Of a DNA stretch of 64,000 nucleotides, positions 60,241 to 64,000 are shown piece by piece (the first letter of the stretch is position 1; every line of letters starts with the position of its first letter). Location: positions 2,157,928-2,221,927 of the forward strand of contig NC_068576.1 of NCBI RefSeq assembly GCF_025698545.1. The letters are read 5' to 3'. The DNA comes from Gossypium raimondii (Eukaryota; Streptophyta; Magnoliopsida; Malvales; Malvaceae). The notes under the pieces are model-generated. The model worked only from the letters and a program-made list of their open reading frames with translations. It was not told where the DNA came from and searched no databases. The position numbers and the translations under genes were made by a program.

Positions 60241-62184
60241 GTTGCACCCTCCATCAGGATGTGTCATGTTCGCACTCGGACTTTCTCACTACTATCGATA
60301 GTGACAGCAAAAGGGACCCAAATCCGGGATCCACACATCAATCCAAAATCTTTTCGTTTTACCATTGTCAACCGACCAACCAACATTCTTTTTAAGATCG
60401 CTCCATACCTTTACCAAGTAGCGTCACACATAAGTGCAATTATTTCTGCTATTGAGTTTAAACACATTTCCCTCATTTTATATTTTGACCTTAAAATTCA
60501 AACCTAATAAGCATCCGGATTTCTTATGATTTTAGGAAAGATTTGTTTTGGTCTCGTAGATGACGAAAACCAGGGCTTGACATCTGTTAGAAAAAATAAA
60601 TAAGAAAGATTGAGACAATAAAAAATAAAGTTAGTAAAATAAGATGGCTTTAAGGCATATAGAACATTTTGCTAAAGTTTTTTACATGCTTACAAGTAAG
60701 ATACAAAAAAAAGTCCTCAACACTGCAAGTAAAATAGTAAAATTGACTAATAGTAATAGAAATGTCATTTATATGAATACTAAATAAATGTATCTTTTCG
60801 TAAGATTCCCTTCCATAAAGATATATCTTTTAATGAGATACAATTTTATAAGATTACGTTGTCTTATAAGTAACTTTATATAAAGTTATGTCTTTATATA
60901 TATGATAACTTTACATGCAAAAGTTATGTCTATACACCAACAAGTGTAGGGTGCAATAGTAAGGTATGTTGCACTCCTAAGAAGAGAACGAAGTTCGAAC
61001 CTTGGAGATGGGTATTGTTGGGAGAGTCAGCTACGAACCCTAAAAATGAATCGGTCTAAACAGTATAATTATTCATCGATAATTATAATATACTTGACTT
61101 TTCTATACAATAAAATATTATTACCTACCAACACTATAAACTACTAACAATCCCCTCTGCTAGTTTAACATGTTTGTAACTTATTTTATCATTTTCCACA
61201 CAAATAAATATCATGCATACAAAATGATATCTCTCAATTTAAACTATCAATTAACGAATGTATTTCGAATTCTAATGAAATTGTTGGTGTCCAAAGATTG
61301 AACCACTACTCCTAGTATTAGAAATGGAAATACACCACACATAATATTCATTTATATTTTGTCAAGATTATTCACTTTTAGCACTAATATGACCATGTAC
61401 TTATCTTATTCATAATAAACACTTCTTATGTCTATATAGGCAATGTTCTTTTAATGTTTCCATTACTTTAGACATTTAAACAATAAAGAATTAATTTCAT
61501 TAAAAGTATTCAAACACGCCCTTTGTAATGTAGTGGACATTAAACTTGTTTTAGAATGAGTTTTACTAGTGCATCACAAACAAATAACAATATCTTATTT
61601 TTACTATTTGAAAGTTGGATTTCCATTATTGGTGCCTAATAATAAGGTCAAAACTCATTTCTAATAGTAATACTACTATTATGTAAAAATATCAACTTCA
61701 ATCCTTTTCTTTCTTTTTTTTTAAATTGGCATTAACAATTGATTTTATTTATCGACTTAATCGCTCTGGATTTAAATCCTTTATAAAATGCTCTTTCTTT
61801 CTTTCTTTAAAAAGAAAAATTCAAATACATGTATTCAATTGTATTCTCACTTCTAAAACTAATCTTAAATTTTAAACTAAAATTAATCACTAATTATTTA
61901 TTATATGATTTATATGCAAGTACAACAAAATAAGTCATCAAGTGCTGTTCACAACAAAATTTATAATATTCTTTAATTAATTTAAATATGTGGATTTTAT
62001 AAACATACAATTATTGTTTTCATATATTCGATTTTCCGATACGTAAACTAGTTAATATTATAAACATAAATTATTAAATTATTATTATTTTTAACTGGAG
62101 TCGGTTGTACTGTGCGCAGTTATAAGTTGTTTCAACGATCGTAACTAAATGTTAGTATCAGTAATTTTTTAATGGATAAACTTA
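60241..62184. other. Intergenic DNA with a second SINE-like remnant
   Basis: No gene. At 60945-61020 the phrase GGTGCAATAGTAAGG followed by GTTCGAACC (60993-61001) matches a polymerase III A-box-like and a perfect B-box sequence about 30 bp apart, as in tRNA-derived SINEs. It does not fold as a complete tRNA. The 98-codon frame at 60211-60507 has no domain. From 61150 the DNA is AT-rich. Confidence 0.4.
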
Positions 62185-62605
62185 AAAAATAATTATTTTT
62201 GTTTGTTTTAAATTACATTATAGTTATTTATGTTTAAAATGTTTCGTTTTAGTCATTTATATTATCGTTTTATTATAAAGTAATCACTCTATCGCTAAAT
62301 TCCGTTACCTTCCTAACTGCAGTCCTACGTGGTAATTAACTGTCAACTTGGATATTCAATTGTTATGATGAAAATAATTCTTTAATCAAATAAATTTAAT
62401 TTAGATTACCATGTAGTACATTTAAGTTGTCATTTAAAATTTATTTGGACTGTCACGTAAGACCGTCGTTAGGGAGGTAACGTAGCTTAATAGTAGATTG
62501 ACTATTTCGTAATAAAATGATAATATAAGTGACTAAAATTTAATATTTTAAATATAAATGACTAAAATATAATGTGAGGAAAATAAAAGTGATTACTTTT
62601 GGAGT
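62185..62605. mobile_element. Foldback MITE upstream of TOR
   Basis: The left arm (TTACATTATAGTTATTTATG.., TTTTAGTCATTTATATTATC, CCGTTACCTTCCTAAC) matches the reverse complement of the right arm (TCACATTATATTTTAGTCAT.., TTTTAGTCACTTATATTATC, ACGTTACCTCCCTAAC) over about 150 bp. There is no coding sequence. It lies about 0.3 kb upstream of the TOR start codon, so it may be part of the TOR promoter region. Confidence 0.65.
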
Positions 62606-62919
62606 TTATTTTTTTTAATTTGTCTCTAAAAAAAAAAAAAAGAGGTGCAGAAATTCAAGAAAGTGTAGTGCGGCCGTCGTGAAGGGCTCTCTGTCTGTTT
62701 TGTCAAGTGAAAGCTTGGTGGTGTGCGGTGTGCACATAGAAGGCTTAATTTTAACGTCATTATTGTTAATAATTAGTAAAAACTTATTATCGTTAGTATA
62801 AACTGCAATCCTCTTCAGTTGTTGTCTCTTCGAGTGTCGTTGGGTTCAATGTTTTCAGCGAAGATCTGAGGAACTTGGAACAATATAAACAGTAGATTGG
62901 GGTTTTAGGGAGGTCTTAC
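62606..62919 (+). promoter_or_regulatory. TOR promoter and leader
   Basis: Includes an A-run at about 62628-62641, GC-richer leader sequence from 62645 and the presumed 5' untranslated region. No TATA box could be assigned with confidence. Confidence 0.4.
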
Positions 62920-64000
62920 ATGGCGGCAACTTTACAGAGCCTCCGCTTCTGTGGGCCCGCCGCCTCTGTTCCGCCTGGCGGAAGCTTCGAAACGCTCAAC
63001 CGTATACTGGCCGACCTCTGCACCCGTGCCAACCCTAAGGTAATCTGTTTCCGCTTTACTCCCTTGCTTTCTCTCTCCTTTGAAAGTGTATACAATTCGT
63101 AATTCCGTTTTCTTGATTCTTGGGATTTTGGCTAAGTACTACTAAACCCTTTAGCTATTAACAATAAGATCACTTCAACAATATATAATTGATTATATTT
63201 TCATCGAATGGATTTCTAATTTTCGCTCTGCATTATTGCGAACAGGAGGGAGCTCCTTTAGCATTGAAGAAGCACTTGGAAGAAGAAGCTCGTGAGCTTA
63301 GCGGGGAAGCATTCTCCCGTTTTATGGACCAGTTATATGACCGAATTTCAAGCTTATTGGAAAGTAACGATGTTGCACAAAACATGGGAGCTTTAAGAGC
63401 AATCGATGAGTTGATAGATGTGGCACTTGGGGAGAATGCCTCCAAGGTTTCCAAGTTTTCTAATTATATGCGGACTGTGTTTGAGGTTAAGCGTGATCCT
63501 GAAATACTCATCCTTGCTAGTAAAGTGCTTGGCCATCTAGCTAGAGCTGGTGGTGCAATGACTGCAGATGAAGTGGAGTTTCAGGTTTGTTGGTATATCC
63601 CTAATTTTTGTAGTGTAATTAGGGAAAATTATCAAGTATACGGCTCTTATTTCTCAGGTCAAAACTGCCCTGGAGTGGCTTCGTGGGGAGAGAATAGAGT
63701 ATCGCCGTTTTGCTGCTGTCTTAATTTTGAAGGTGCGTGGGATGTGGAGTTTTTATTGTTATTTAGGAACGGATTCTTGTAAAGGATTATTTGTTGATTT
63801 TATAGGATAAATTGCTCTATTGTTTAGTGACTTTTAGTTTATTTTTGCTGAAAAAATAATTCTATTGAAGGATTGCATTGTTATTACTATAGGAAATGGC
63901 AGAAAATGCTTCCACTGTATTCAATGTTCATGTACCTGAATTTGTGGATGCTATTTGGGTTGCATTGAGGGATCCAACATTGGCTGTTCGTGAACATGCT
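62920..64000 (+). CDS. TOR: Target of rapamycin kinase (TOR), N-terminal exons, runs off the edge
   Basis: Giant Ser/Thr kinase of the PIKK family, the core of TORC1 with RAPTOR and LST8, linking nutrients and light to growth. Only the first 189 codons are in the window. Exons 62920-63039, 63246-63584, 63658-63732 and 63893-64000 (cut by the edge), all joined in phase 0. The start [16 protein letters not shown] is followed by the plant TOR block [20 protein letters not shown], then HEAT-repeat helices: [139 protein letters not shown]. The FRB, kinase and FATC domains would lie to the right. The match to plant TOR is close to residue by residue. Confidence 0.95.

Noticed and set aside
60945-61020. 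tRNA gene suggested by a perfect GTTCGAACC B box
   Set aside because: No acceptor stem or anticodon arm can be folded; better explained as a SINE remnant.

Overview
The window is nuclear DNA of a flowering plant. All real genes have GT-AG introns, the closest recognisable families are plant ones (TOR, HDR, FAAH, MED32, mTERF), intergenic DNA is AT-rich, and about half the window is decayed transposons. The LTR sequences, with many ACACGG..CCGTGT palindromes, resemble those of Gossypium (cotton, Malvaceae). The genus is an impression from memory, not a search result.

Layout. 1-23 kb is a transposon graveyard: a possible terminal exon at the left edge, a Ty1/copia integrase relic, a foldback MITE with a 9-bp target duplication (5270-5798), a complete-looking but dead Mutator element with about 360-bp terminal inverted repeats (7139-11098), nested Ty3/gypsy pieces (11.6-22.6 kb), a small hAT MITE with a perfect 8-bp target duplication (19254-19612), and a PIF/Harbinger transposase relic cut off at an LTR edge. 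23.6-39.5 kb is gene-rich: FAAH (+, 20 exons), the cis-prenyltransferase partner NUS1/LEW1 (-, 6 exons), an mTERF gene carrying two frameshifts (+), and MED32 (-). 39.5-50.9 kb is again repeat-rich. It holds a 5'-truncated pseudouridine-kinase pseudogene whose terminal exon is duplicated around a copia insertion, and a roughly 970-bp hAT-like element carrying pieces of a reticulon gene and a class III peroxidase gene. 51.8-57.5 kb has a PPPDE/DeSI-type protease gene (+) and the plastid HDR gene (-). 57.5-62.9 kb holds a Tourist MITE, a LINE fragment, SINE-like pieces and a foldback MITE. The first four coding exons of TOR kinase run off the right edge.

The genes are independent housekeeping units, not a pathway cluster. 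Two isoprenoid functions occur (HDR in the plastid MEP pathway; NUS1 in ER dolichol synthesis), but they are 21 kb apart and nothing suggests joint control. For FAAH, NUS1, HDR and the PPPDE gene, exon lengths sum to exact codon multiples with correct splice phases. FAAH residues K205/S281/S305 and HDR C118/C209/C346 fall where the catalytic or cluster-binding residues are expected. The most unusual item is the gene-fragment-carrying hAT element at 47967-48939.
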